Source: Helianthus annuus
Taxonomy: Eukaryota; Streptophyta; Magnoliopsida; Asterales; Asteraceae
Direction: 5' to 3'
Length of the DNA: 64,000 bases
Assembly: GCF_002127325.2 (NCBI RefSeq)
Contig: NC_035436.2
Location: 24,625,506-24,689,505 of the forward strand
The translations under genes were made by a program, and so were the position numbers. Numbering within the stretch: the stretch's first letter is position 1; each line of letters starts with the position of its first letter. The notes beneath the pieces were generated by a model. It worked only from the letters and a program-made list of their open reading frames with translations, did no database searches and was not told the DNA's origin. Positions 23,201-32,091 of the stretch are shown piece by piece.

Positions 23201-23693
23201 TGGTTATGCAGATGCAGGTTATTTATCTGATCCTCATAAAGCCAAATCTCAAACTGGATATGTATTTATGAACGGAGGAACTGCGATTTCATGGCGTTCT
23301 CAGAAACAAACACTTGTCGCAACATCCTCAAACCATGCTGAAGTCATTGCACTACATGAAGCTTCAAGAGAATGTGTATGGCTAAGATCTATGTCACAAC
23401 ACATAGTGACTTCTTGTGGGCTAGAGAAAGATCGAAGTCCAACTCCTATCCATGAAGATAATGCTGCTTGTGTCTCTCAGATGAAAGAAGGGTATATCAA
23501 AAGTGACAGAACAAAACATATACCACCAAGATTCTTTGCATATACTCGAGACCTTATTAAAGACAATCAGGTCGAGATGAGATATGTCCAATCCAGTAAC
23601 AATTCAGCCGATCTTTTCACAAAAGCACTACCTACAGCAACTTTCAGGAAACATGTTCATGACATTGGCATGCGTCATGTACGGAGAATGTGA
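20208..23693 (+). CDS. pol: Pol polyprotein of copia F (protease, integrase, reverse transcriptase, RNase H; 1161 aa)
   Basis: Makes the enzymes that copy the RNA into DNA and insert it. Order: aspartic protease (ADSGATHTI, Asp19); integrase zinc motif (LWHDRLGH...CTSC) and catalytic core D223, D286, E322 (D-62-D-35-E spacing); the copia-type GKR region; reverse transcriptase (KPVGYKWVFVRKRN to ARLVAQGFSQRPG, catalytic YVDD at 830-833); RNase H (YADAGYLSD, then HEDNAACV and DRTKHI). The copia order, with integrase before RT, is clear. No stop or frameshift, and all key residues are present, so it could serve itself and non-autonomous partners. The ATG at 20208 is the only Met before the protease; entry by splicing from an upstream start is possible. 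Confidence 0.95.
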   Translation: MNTTGAQEQTNDADICIADSGATHTILKSKKYFYELKPTKGTVDTISGPTNLIEGVGKANLILPNGTKLLIENALFSPKSTRNLLSFKNIYHNGYDTQSRTVDNKKYLHIMSKDHILEKLPMLHSGLHYTHINVPQAHMAVKESSCDPETFNLWHDRLGHPGSTMMKRIIENTHGHPLKYQKIPQSDKMHLCTSCSLGKLITRPSSLKVDKELPMFLERIQGDICGPIHPPCGPFRYFMVLIDASSRWSHVSLLSTRNIAFAKFLAQIIKLRAHFPDYTVKRVRLDNVGEFTSHAFNDYCMSVGIVVEHPVAHVHTQNGLAESLIKRLQLIARPLIMRTKLPVSVWGHAILHAGSLIRVRPSANHKYSPLQLISGNEPDISHLKIFGCAVYVPIAPPQRTKMGPQRRLGIYVGYETASIIRYLEPLTGDVFKARFDDCRFNETMFPALGGENKKRENDVSWCVPSLSHLDPRTKQCETEVQKIIHLQNIANQLPDAFTDTNRVTKSHIPAANAPARVEIPSKAIDNKIAHESQKRLKRGRPIGSKDKNPRKRKALVKEIDPKENDLDKTVNTETSHEKDVDDTNKEISINYGHTHIIWNRYEMENIDEVFSYSIASDIMGGDDDPEPKSVNDCQNRHDWDKWKGAMQAELDSLNKRKVFGSIVVTPKAVKPVGYKWVFVRKRNEKNEVTRYKARLVAQGFSQRPGIDYEETYSPVMDAITFRYLISLAVSKRLEMRLMDVVTAYLYGSLDSDIYMKVPEGFKLPEALNSKPKEMYSIRLQRSLYGLKQSGRMWYNRLSDYLTSKGYTNNLICPCVFIKKTTSGYVIIAVYVDDLNIIGTQKEIFEAIVLLKKEFEMKDLGKTKYCLGLQIEHMSNGILVHQTNYTEKLLKRFNMDKANPLSTPMVVRSLNVKNDPFRPCEDNEEVLGPEVPYLSAIGALMYLTNCTRPDISFAVNLLARFSSAPTKRHWNGIKHIFRYLRGTVDLGLFNPNDSKEGLVGYADAGYLSDPHKAKSQTGYVFMNGGTAISWRSQKQTLVATSSNHAEVIALHEASRECVWLRSMSQHIVTSCGLEKDRSPTPIHEDNAACVSQMKEGYIKSDRTKHIPPRFFAYTRDLIKDNQVEMRYVQSSNNSADLFTKALPTATFRKHVHDIGMRHVRRM

Positions 23694-23845
23694 TTCCTTA
23701 CAAATTGCAAACTTGAGGGGGAGCTATAGACTGCACTCTTTTTCCCTTAGCTAAGTTTTTTCCCACTGGGTTTTTCTTTAGCAAGGTTTTTAATGAGGCA
23801 GTACATAAAGACTCCGAAGTTTGCAAAGTGTCATCCAAGGGGGAG

Positions 23846-24166
23846 TGTTATAACATTACAAAATAATTTACCATGAAGATCAAGTTCTACCTCTACATTT
23901 ACCAAGCAAGTGGATGAACTCTTTGTCAAACTTGTGGATAGCCTTATCTACTAAATAGTTAATCTTGTCTACCAAATAGTTAACATTGTCTACCAAATAG
24001 TTAATCTTTTTGTAGTATAAATACTAGCTCAAGATAGAAGAAAAAAGGCACCTCATGTATACACTTTTATAAGTTATACAACTCTCTTATACTTTCTCTT
24101 ATAACATTTCTAAAATTCTTAAAGTTTTAGCACTAATCTTGTGTTAATTCTTGTTATATTATAACA
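23846..24166 (+). repeat. 3' LTR of copia F
   Basis: Identical by eye to 18584-18904. It is preceded by the polypurine tract and followed by GAACT, the target duplication. Confidence 0.95.
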
Positions 24167-24615
24167 GAACTATATATATAATACACAGATAACAACAAAT
24201 TCCATTTACTGTTCTTTTTCTTTTGCAAAACCACCACCTCCGAAAAAGCGTAATTGTTGGCCGCCACACTCATCATCATCTCTCTCTCTTTCTCGTCGAT
24301 ACCACCATCAACTACCGTCATCACCGTTATTAAAAACGTTGATTACAACAATCCATGCCTACCACCAACAAAAACACTCTAATTTAAGTAAAATCTTACA
24401 CCCAAAATGATCATTGTGCCCTCATTTGAGTGGCAAAAGACCTAACTTAATGTTGAAATGCAAAATGAGTTACAACAAAAGGACACCACTTGTATAGAAT
24501 TTTAAACACAAAGGACATCCATTGTAATTTCGTTTATTAAAGGACATCGCCTTAAATTTGGTTGAAACTTAAAGGACATAACACACAATTTACTCTAGAT
24601 AACAAGTAAATATGA

Positions 24616-24816
24616 GGGGGGGGGGATAGTGCACGGTCCTCCCAACCGCCAGAGTGATCTCACTCCGGGAGCCGCTACCCGACCAAGCTAGCTCCGCGGT
24701 GACTTCCCCATGCCGAGTTCTTACCCTGGGCGACATATGCCACTCCCAAGACTCGAACCCGGTACCTCTGGGAAGAGGTGGGTGTCGGTGGCCAACTGGG
24801 CTACCCCAGTTGGTTA
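24616..24816 (-). mobile_element. tRNA-derived SINE (201 bp) with 17-bp target duplication
   Basis: Flanked by ATAACAAGTAAATATGA on both sides (24599-24615 and 24817-24833). On the minus strand it begins with RNA polymerase III promoter elements: A box TAGCCCAGTTGG (24803-24792) and B box GGTTCGAGTC (24760-24751). It ends in a C-rich tail (plus-strand G10 at about 24616-24625). The body is GC-rich, unlike its surroundings. Long perfect target duplications are typical of LINE-driven SINE insertion. It lies inside the amplified inverted-repeat terminus. Confidence 0.9.
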
Positions 24817-25137
24817 ATAACAAGTAAATATGAACATTATACCCTCATGTGACTGGCACAAGTTAAAGGACAACGCCTTAAATTTTTGGTTGAAATTTAA
24901 AGGACATAAAATTACTCTAGATATTAAGTAAATATGAACATTATACCCTCGTGTGAGTGGCACGTGTTAAGACTTAACAAAAAAATTTAACTAGGTTAGC
25001 GTAAAAGGACACCGCCTGATGAGAAACAATAACATAAAGGACGTGCAACGTAACTTCGTTAGTTAAAGGACGGCGCCTACAATTTGGCTCCTACTTAAAA
25101 GACATAAATTGTAATTTAGTCTTTTATATTTGATCTT

Positions 25138-25565
25138 TTATAAAGGAAGATTAGATTTGAATAATCACACATTTTCTCAGTTGATCAATACTAATCCTTA
25201 TTGAAAATATCCTTGCCATCGGTCACAACTCTCTACTTATTATTTTTTTTTTAAATGGACACTGTTAAAGAAACTTAACCCAATTAGTTTTTGTTTTGTT
25301 GCAGTATATAGTTTTTGCTGACGCGAGCATAAAAAATATATTATTTTTTTGTTTTTTTATGACGTGGGCATAAAAAAATCATTTTTTTGCTGACGTGGAC
25401 GATGATGTCAGCAAAAACTAACTGGATTAAGTTTTTTTTAACCAAGGACCATTGAAAGAAATAGTTACAAAGTTGGGACCGGTGACAAGGATATTCTCAG
25501 TTGTGATTATTATTAGCCAACTAAGGAAATGTGAGATTATTAAAATCCAATTTCCCTTTATAAAA
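25138..25565. mobile_element. Foldback / MITE-like element
   Basis: The left arm (25138-~25315) and right arm (~25385-25565) are imperfect reverse complements over about 180 bp: TTTATAAAGG at the left against CCTTTATAAA at the right, AATAATC.CACATTT, AATATCCTTG.CA.CGGTC, and AACTTAA.CCA.TTAGTTTTTG. The short loop includes GCTGACGTGG. There is no ORF. A transcript would fold into a long hairpin. Target duplication not resolved. Confidence 0.75.
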
Positions 25566-26640
25566 TTTCGAAAAAAATTGTTGTACCGTGTTTATTTTAA
25601 TCTATGATTCGATGTAAGTTCGTTTAGAAACGAAACGTCGTGTGATAATGTATAAGTCATCTAAGCACTTATGTACACATCATTAAAATTGTAAAGCCGC
25701 AACATATGATTTGAAGTTAAGGTTTTATCCTTTTTAATGTAAATTATTGAATATTACCAACGCCCCTACCGAACGTGGGAATATTCAATTATTTGTATCC
25801 ACGCTTTAACGTAAATTTTTTTCATGGTTTGGAGCCAATTTAAATAAAAAATGACTTGGTCTATCGTCATCTTTTTCAACAAAGATCTTCCCACCGGTTT
25901 CTTTTTTCGTTTCTAGAAGTCATGACATGAATAAACTTTTAGACGATCCTTATGAATGTTAAGTTTACTTATATGAAAAGTAATCAAATTTAGTAATTTT
26001 AATTTTCATATCAAACATAAGAAATTTATGTTAGTAAGGGTTTTTTTAATAACAAACTAACCAACTTTTAAATACTCCATTATATTAAGTATAAGAGTTG
26101 AAACTTTACCGTACATCGTAACAAATACATATTGGTACCAATAAACTAAAAGTTCTTTGTTATTTATCTTAGTAAGTGGCTAATATTTTCTATTTTGATA
26201 TTCAACTAATTCATTTATTAGCCTATTTAAATGGTTTTAAATTATATTATATGTTCTTCTTTCTGATTTAACTTTTAATAAAAAAACAAATGTTTAAAAT
26301 GTTTTTTATATAAAAACAAATTATATTTAATAATCCAAAGTATTATCTTATGGTTAGTATTAATACATGTTGGTAATATGACCAACGACGCTTTTAACTT
26401 CTATTTTCGTTGCCAAGTTCAATCACGCTATTCTCTCTGTAAAATGACACATAAAAATATTAATACTCAACTTCTCTTTGATTTCCAATAACAACAGCAA
26501 TACTAAACTTTAATTAGTTTGATTATTACTATTGTTTTAAAATTCAACTTTGAACATTTAATTCAATATCAATCCATTAAACCTCATCAACATTCAACAG
26601 CTTTGAATATGTTGTCCTGCTAACACGATGTCAATCCATT
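25566..26640. other. AT-rich upstream region of the host gene
   Basis: No gene, element end or repeat of note seen. This is the only long stretch in the window that looks like ordinary single-copy intergenic DNA. Confidence 0.5.
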
Positions 26641-26643
26641 AAA

Positions 26644-26656
26644 CTCTATATATATT
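26644..26656 (+). promoter_or_regulatory. TATA box of the GPI-anchored-like gene
   Basis: CTCTATATATATT lies about 50 bases before ATG 26703 and is followed by a CT-rich leader (TTCATCTTTCATC), a usual plant core promoter arrangement. Confidence 0.55.
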
Positions 26657-26702
26657 GTTCATCTTTCATCTTCGATTCCTTCACCACCAAGCAAAAATAT
26701 TC

Positions 26703-28053
26703 ATGGCGTACGTTCAGAAATACGTGATTCTCACGCTTCTGCTCCTTTCAATCTTCTGCATCAACCAAACAGTCAAGTGCGATGACGATAACGATGACGA
26801 TGGTAACTTCACTATCTTGCTTTTGATCTTAACTTCAAACACCCTTATAGTTTCTTTGTATTCATCTTTAGAACTATGTACATCTTCTTACTTTACCTAA
26901 AATAATTGATAAAGAATTAGGATGTGGCAATTTCGATTCATAAACCTTTCTATCGATTTCAATCGATGAGGCAATTTAGGTTATTGTTTTCTCTGTCAGG
27001 TCAATTGGATAAAACAAAAAAAGGTTTAGCAAGAAAGAAAATGAATAAAATGAAATGATGTTATGTCCACTTTCAAACATTCATTTAAAAGATTACACAT
27101 GTTTGTGTAAAGGGCCCCCCACTCGAATCCTCCGCTCGAGTCTGAATTTCCGTATGCAAATTTAGACTCAGAAAGCGGATGCCAAATCATACTTCATATA
27201 TCCGCCCGCTTTCCTACATTATAGGTCTATAGAGGTGGCAATATAACATATTAATGATTGAATTTGGATTTTGTCATGTCAAAGAGGTCGTTATTTAATT
27301 TAGTTGAAAAAGGAATTGTTTAAAAAAAATATTCTAAAAGAACTTCTCAAACATGTTAAACGTGTCCTAAAGTCTAATTAATGTATGAATTATTATTAAT
27401 ATAAGTCTAATTAATGCATGAATAATTATTAATATAATTTGGGAAGTACAAAAATAGTTAAACCCAACTTAACCTAGCCTATTTCTACATGCACTAGGGT
27501 GATTCCTTTCAACTCAAACTTGTTTGACCCGTTATTCCACGCGCTTGGCCGCGAAATCTTTCCACCTTGATTACATCCAACAGTTATTACCATTTAATTA
27601 ACCTTTGTTTTTGTCATTTTTACAGATCATTTAGATGAAGAAGAAATCCTTCTCGCTGGAATCAATAGCTACAGAGCAACCCTAAACTTAACCACTCTAA
27701 TTGAAAATGAGCGAGCTGAATGCCTAGCTGATGAAATCGCAGACCAATTTAAATACCAACCATGCACAAACACAACTGGCTCCAACACCGTACCTGGAAC
27801 CGAACCAGAAATTTTCAATTATCCAAACCTTTTACACAAATGTCATTTGAATGTCAACACTACCAGAGATGGTGTTATCCTTCCTTCTTGTGTTCCTAAT
27901 CTTGACTCCACCCTAGTACTTTCCAACTACATCATGTCCCGGTATTCAAATTACTTAAATGACACCAAGTATACCGGAGTCGGGATTGGTTCTGAAGACA
28001 ATTGGATTGTCGTTGTGTTGACTACAAACACCCCGGAAGGCAGGTTTTGGTAG
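26703..28053 (+). CDS. Secreted protein of the plant GPI-anchored At5g19250/At3g06035-like family, C-terminus shortened
   Basis: Two exons, 26703-26802 and 27626-28053, joined by a GT-AG intron of 823 bp; phases agree (G + AT) and give 175 aa. Residues 1 to about 27 are a signal peptide (VILTLLLLSIFCI), followed by an acidic stretch (DDDNDDDDHLDEEE). The conserved domain has LAGINSYRATLNL, ADEIADQFKYQPCTN, four mature-chain Cys (ECLAD, QPCT, HKCH, PSCV), several N-glycosylation sites and the family signature SEDNWIVVVLTTNTPEG. Members normally continue into a hydrophobic GPI-attachment tail; here the frame stops three residues after TPEG (RFW). Either the anchor is lost, or a small exon follows a cryptic donor at CAG/GTTTTG (28041-28046). 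Function of the family is unknown; it acts at the cell surface. This is the only host gene in the window. Confidence 0.88.
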
Positions 28054-28287
28054 TAATGTTGTAAACTAAATAAAAAAGAAAGAGGAAGGGTTCCGATTTC
28101 AACCATTTGTATCTTATGTTGTCTCCCTATTGGAGCTATTAAATAAAAGACTACCAAAGGGCTTCTAGCCTAGAGGTATCATGTGTATGTGTGTAAACGG
28201 TTTGAATTAAAGTTGATAAGTTTTAGCCTACGGGTATCATATGTATGTGTGTAAATGGTCTAAATTTTTAAGCTAACATTCCCATAA
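28054..28287. repeat. 3' flank of the host gene with a tandem ~60-bp duplication
   Basis: AAATAAAAAAG near 28068 may serve as a poly(A) signal. TAGCCTA.GGGTATCAT.TGTATGTGTGTAAA-type sequence occurs twice (about 28167-28225 and 28226-28275). Confidence 0.5.
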
Positions 28288-28594
28288 GACTGGACGGTAT
28301 GGGGGCCGGCTTAGGCCCGGCGAGACCCGACGCCAGTCCCCCACACCGCCCCCTGGTCCCTTCCCGGCCTCACTAGCTCCCCACAGCCGAAGTCGACGTG
28401 CCCCATTTCAAAAATATATCCGTTGCTAACGGATAGTTTTAATAAAAAAAATTACCTTTTTCACTTTAAATATATATCAACTTCATCCATTTTTTTATAC
28501 CATTCACATCCATTTCTCCCATTCTTCTCCTATTCTCATCCATTTTTATAAAAAAAACACTTCCATTTTTTTTACCATCATAAATCCATTCAAC

Positions 28595-28668
28595 CCAAAC
28601 AACCCCAACCCGAACAACCCCAACCCGAACAATCCCAACCCGAACAATCCCAACCCGAACAATCCTAA
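28595..28668. repeat. 15-bp minisatellite AACCCGAACAAYCCC
   Basis: About five units upstream of ORF1 in the Harbinger element, differing by C/T at one site. Confidence 0.85.
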
Positions 28669-29121
28669 CTTTTTTTCGAGTCCCGCTTACACTCCGAGTA
28701 TGGATCCTTCGTGGGGGTCTCCACAATTTAGGTTTTCGGGTTTCCAACAATCACCTAACGCCTTCTCCCAAATGTCCCAAGTTCAACAAATGCAACAATA
28801 CCAAGCACTCCAACAATTCATGCAACGCAACTCGGTTCAACTTGATCAATTCCAATCGCAACCGCCAACTTCGCAACCGCAACCCTCGGTTCAACTTGAC
28901 GATAATGATGAAGTCGTCCCCGAATCGCCACCTAAAGAACTCAAGCGCAAAAAAACACGGGGAAGGGGAAGACGGTTGAAACCGAACCCGACACCACAAA
29001 AAAAAGCGGTTCGAGAGCAAAGGCGAGACAGTGGACAAAAGTAGAGGAGGAGGCGCTAGCAATTGCGTATGTTAAGGCCTCAACTTGCCCGATTGTCGGT
29101 ATGAACCAAAGTTAAATTTTT

Positions 29122-30598
29122 GGGTAAATTACTTTTTGAGTCCCTGTGTTTTATGGGTTTTAACCACTTGAATCCAAAAGCAAAAAGTTTAACGACTTGA
29201 GTCCCCATAAGCATTTTCTTTAACCATTTGAGTCCAAATTTCTAACAATGTTAGAATATTTTGGTTAAGTATTGTTAAATGACAAAAATACCTTTATAAT
29301 TAAAAAAATTTCTCTGCCTCCTATATCCCCTTATCTCGTCTCTCACTCTCATCTTTCTTTCTCTCTCTAGCCCACCAACACCACCACTATCACCACCACA
29401 GCCACAAGCGTGTTAACTTGTCTATTATAAAAAAATAAGCTTGAATTTGTTGATGGTTCTTGTAAAAAAAAATCCTTGTGAGACATTTTGAGTAAGCAAT
29501 GATTCTTAATTCTATATGAGAAGATTTATATTTAGGAGATGTTATCCAGACATTGCATATGTTTACAAAAGTGCATGTTTGGCTTAACTTATTTTCAACT
29601 TTTGGAAAAGTCCTTTTGAAAACAAAAAGTCAGGAAAACATGACTTTTGCCTTTGGAAAAAGGACTTTTGGGCTAAAAAAGGAAAGGCAAACACCAAAAA
29701 AAAAAAGGACTTTTGGGCATGTAAAAGGACTTTTTTCTTCAAAATAAGAAACCCCAAACATGCACTTAAAACTCTAAAGTTCTTTGATCTGTCAGATTCC
29801 GTTCTGCACCAACAACACCTCCACCCTCTTGACTTCTGCAACTCGCCGGACAAAAAGCTCCGATCGTCAGATTCCGTTAAATCAACCAACCGAAACCCTA
29901 GCCGACGTTAGGAAACGTTCGGAATTCTCGCCGCATTGCCGGAAAACAACGGCCGTAAACCTAATCTCCCTGTGCTGAACCGAAATCCTACGGTCGGTTC
30001 TCCGTCATCGTCGCGGTTAATTCCGTCGATTCCGAGGCCTAATTAGTTAGATCGAGACGTGTCTCACTCTATGCCGGTAAGATTTCAGCAATCGGCGCCG
30101 GTGAACGTGCCGATGTTCGCGAGGAAGGTGAGGACTGGCAGTGAGTTTTTTGTTTCGGTTTTGAGTTTGATTTCATACTTTGTTTTTGTAAAGTGATGAA
30201 CAGGGAAGCAAACAGGAGGAATGTTCTTGCAATGTCTCTATATTGATTCGAATGCAAATCTTAATCCTTTGTTGTTTGCTGGTTAAGGTGTTGAATTTAA
30301 GTTTATAAGTTCAATGCTATCTTTGAGATTTTGGATACCTTGCCTGAGGGAACGAGTGATTTTAGAGAGATTGGGAGGAGCTTTTCTAACTGGGTTGTCT
30401 GCAAACTAGTTTATATATATTTATAGGGGTAATTTGGTCATTTAACAAAACTTAACAACAAAATTCTAATTGGGTTAGAAATCTGGACTCAAATGGTTAA
30501 AGAAAATGTTTATGGGGACTCAGGTCGTTAAACTTTTTGCTTTTGAACTCAAGTAGTTAAAATCCATAAAAGACAGGGACTCAAAAAGTAATTTACCC
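29122..30598. mobile_element. Pack-MULE-like element 1 with 9-bp duplication TAAATTTTT
   Basis: 1477 bp with terminal inverted repeats of about 170 bp (29122-29293 and 30426-30598), starting GGGTAAATTACTTTTTGAGT on each strand. TAAATTTTT flanks both ends (29113-29121 and 30599-30607); nine bases is the Mutator target size. The interior is GC-richer and gene-like (see next entry). It lies in the intron of the Harbinger ORF1. Confidence 0.92.
29770..30330 (+). pseudogene. Probable captured host-gene fragment in Pack-MULE 1 (identity not recognised)
   Basis: Raised GC content with ACTCGCCGGA and GAAACCCTAGCC, words usual in plant 5' leaders. An open stretch from ATG 30072 reads MPVRFQQSAPVNVPMFARK and passes into an intron-like T-rich segment after about 30145. 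It looks like a promoter, leader and first exon of a host gene. I do not recognise the parent. Confidence 0.5.
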
Positions 30599-30663
30599 TA
30601 AATTTTTTTAATATAAATTTAAAAAGAATTATTTTTTAGTTTTACTAATACAAATTTTTTTAA

Positions 30664-32091
30664 GAGTAAACTGCAATTTTACCCCCTAAGGTTAGGGGTC
30701 ATTGGCACCCTTACCCCCCTAAGGAAATAATTGCAATTTTACCCCCAACTGTTTGCTGTTATGTCGCAACCTTACCCCCCCGGCCTCAAATTTGTTGACT
30801 AATCTGTTGATTATAACTTGAAATGACAATAATGCCCTTTTGCCCTTTCATATTACCCCCTGTGTTTTGTGCACTATGTGATATTACCCCCTGCCACCAC
30901 TGCCACCGCCATTCACCACCACAACCACCACTGCCACCTCCAGCCACCACCCTCAACCATTTTTCAGTGTTTTGTCACTAATTAAGCAATTTTGCACAAG
31001 CTAAACAATATGTATTTCATTTTATAACTGAACAACATTGGGGATTTTATAAAATTACCAAATCAATCGCCCTACTAGTGGACATAATCTTCGACCCTTC
31101 ATCTTCAAAATTGGGATCCCTCCGCTCCCGCCAGATCCCAGTTAAACTGTAGGATAATTCTTTTTGTTGCAGGCCTGCAACTTGTATAAACTAATTATTA
31201 CTTGGAATAATAATCATATGATCAACAGAAAAAAAATGTTCAATAAGAAATAACTAACGTGAAGTAGTGGATGAAACTTTCTAGAACAAGCCTTAACAAC
31301 TTCCTGTCCAACAACACCCCCAAACATGGCTGCCATGGGGTTCAACACAGCCCTTGCACCAAACTTAAAGTTTCTAATAATTTTCTCATCAACCCGATGA
31401 TTTCCATCTTTCAGCATACTAAAAACCAAAGAAATCAATTTCTGAGCATCTGTTTCAGATCCAGCAGCAGGATACCTTCGCAACTCCGATACAAACAATA
31501 TTCGGGTCCCCAATTGGGGCAATTAGGGTTCCCATTTTGAGCCCTAAATCCTCAATTCTAGTGCTATTGCAGGGCCAGATCTCAGTTAAACTGTAGGATG
31601 AAGGATTGGCTGCTGAGAGTGAGCTCTCATTGATGATGGGAGGATCTATAAAGATCCAATTGGACACACACAGTGATACACACAATGTGTGTGTGAAGTT
31701 AGGTTGAAGAGTTTTTGATGTGGGTTTTGAGTGAGGTGTTCTGGGTTGGTGCCAAAAACCGGGCTTTTTTTGTTAGATTATTGAGTGACAAAACACTGAA
31801 AAATGGTTGAGGGTGGTGGCTGGAGGTGGCAGTGGTGGTTGTGGTGGTGAATGGCGGTGGTAGTGGTGGCAGGGGGTAATATCAAAGAGTGCACAAAACA
31901 CAGGGGGTAATATGAAAGGACATTATAGTCATTTCAAGTTATAGTCAACAGATTAGTCAACAAATTTGAGGCCGGGGGGGTAAGGTTGCGACATAACAGC
32001 AAACAGTGGGGGGTAAAATTGCAATTATTTCCTTAGGGGGGTAAGGGTGCCAATGACCCCTAACCTCAGGGGGTAAAATTGCAGTTTACTC
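30664..32091. mobile_element. Pack-MULE-like element 2 with 9-bp duplication TTTTTTTAA
   Basis: 1428 bp. Both ends read GAGTAAACTGCAATTTTACC inward and stay inverted for well over 150 bp (CCCCTAA.GTTAGGGGTCATTGG, then CTTACCCCCC, and CCACCACTGCCACC further in). TTTTTTTAA lies on both sides (30655-30663 and 32092-32100). It holds an E1 gene fragment on the minus strand and lies only 65 bp from Pack-MULE 1, in the same intron. Confidence 0.92.
31259..31486 (-). pseudogene. Captured fragment of a ubiquitin-activating enzyme E1 gene (UBA1-like)
   Basis: About 76 residues match one region of plant E1: ELRRYPAAGSETDAQKLIS, then FKFGARAVLNPMAAMFGG and VGQEVVKACSRKFHPLL. In E1 this is the second half of the inactive adenylation domain, ahead of the active one; no catalytic Cys is included. 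The frame is open, and a GT donor-like site follows the last match (HPLLH/GTTAGT), so one exon was captured with its border. A second fragment from another gene may flank it (31520-31680; a TTAAACTGTAGGAT word occurs at both 31143 and 31586). It cannot make a working E1. Confidence 0.85.

Larger units (their letters stand above)
18584..24166 (+). mobile_element. Complete Ty1/copia retrotransposon F
   Basis: 5583 bp, flanked by the 5-bp duplication GAACT (18579-18583 and 24167-24171). It has 321-bp LTRs at each end, a gag ORF (18966-20012), a pol ORF (20208-23693) and a PPT (AAGGGGGAG, 23837-23845). The two LTRs look identical base for base, so the insertion is recent and the element is potentially autonomous. 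It sits inside the inverted-repeat element at 18400-25110. Confidence 0.95.
18400..25110. mobile_element. MULE-like inverted-repeat element holding copia F and a SINE
   Basis: The left arm 18405-18552 and right arm 24404-24551 are reverse complements with scattered differences (shared GCCACTCAAATGAGGGCA and CATTAAGT words). Related arm-like copies follow at about 24826-25110, so the right terminus is tandemly amplified. The interior outside the insertions is only about 240 bp (24167-24403) plus 31 bp (18553-18583) and shows no gene. I could not fix outer ends or a target duplication, so the superfamily assignment is tentative. Confidence 0.55.

Noticed and set aside
24740..24805. A tRNA gene (A and B boxes present)
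   Set aside because: No cloverleaf could be drawn and the boxes sit in a 201-bp body with a 17-bp target duplication, so it is a SINE.
28466..28750. Minus-strand ORF with VRVGIVRVGIVRVG repeats
   Set aside because: It is the reverse reading of the 15-bp minisatellite upstream of the Harbinger ORF1.
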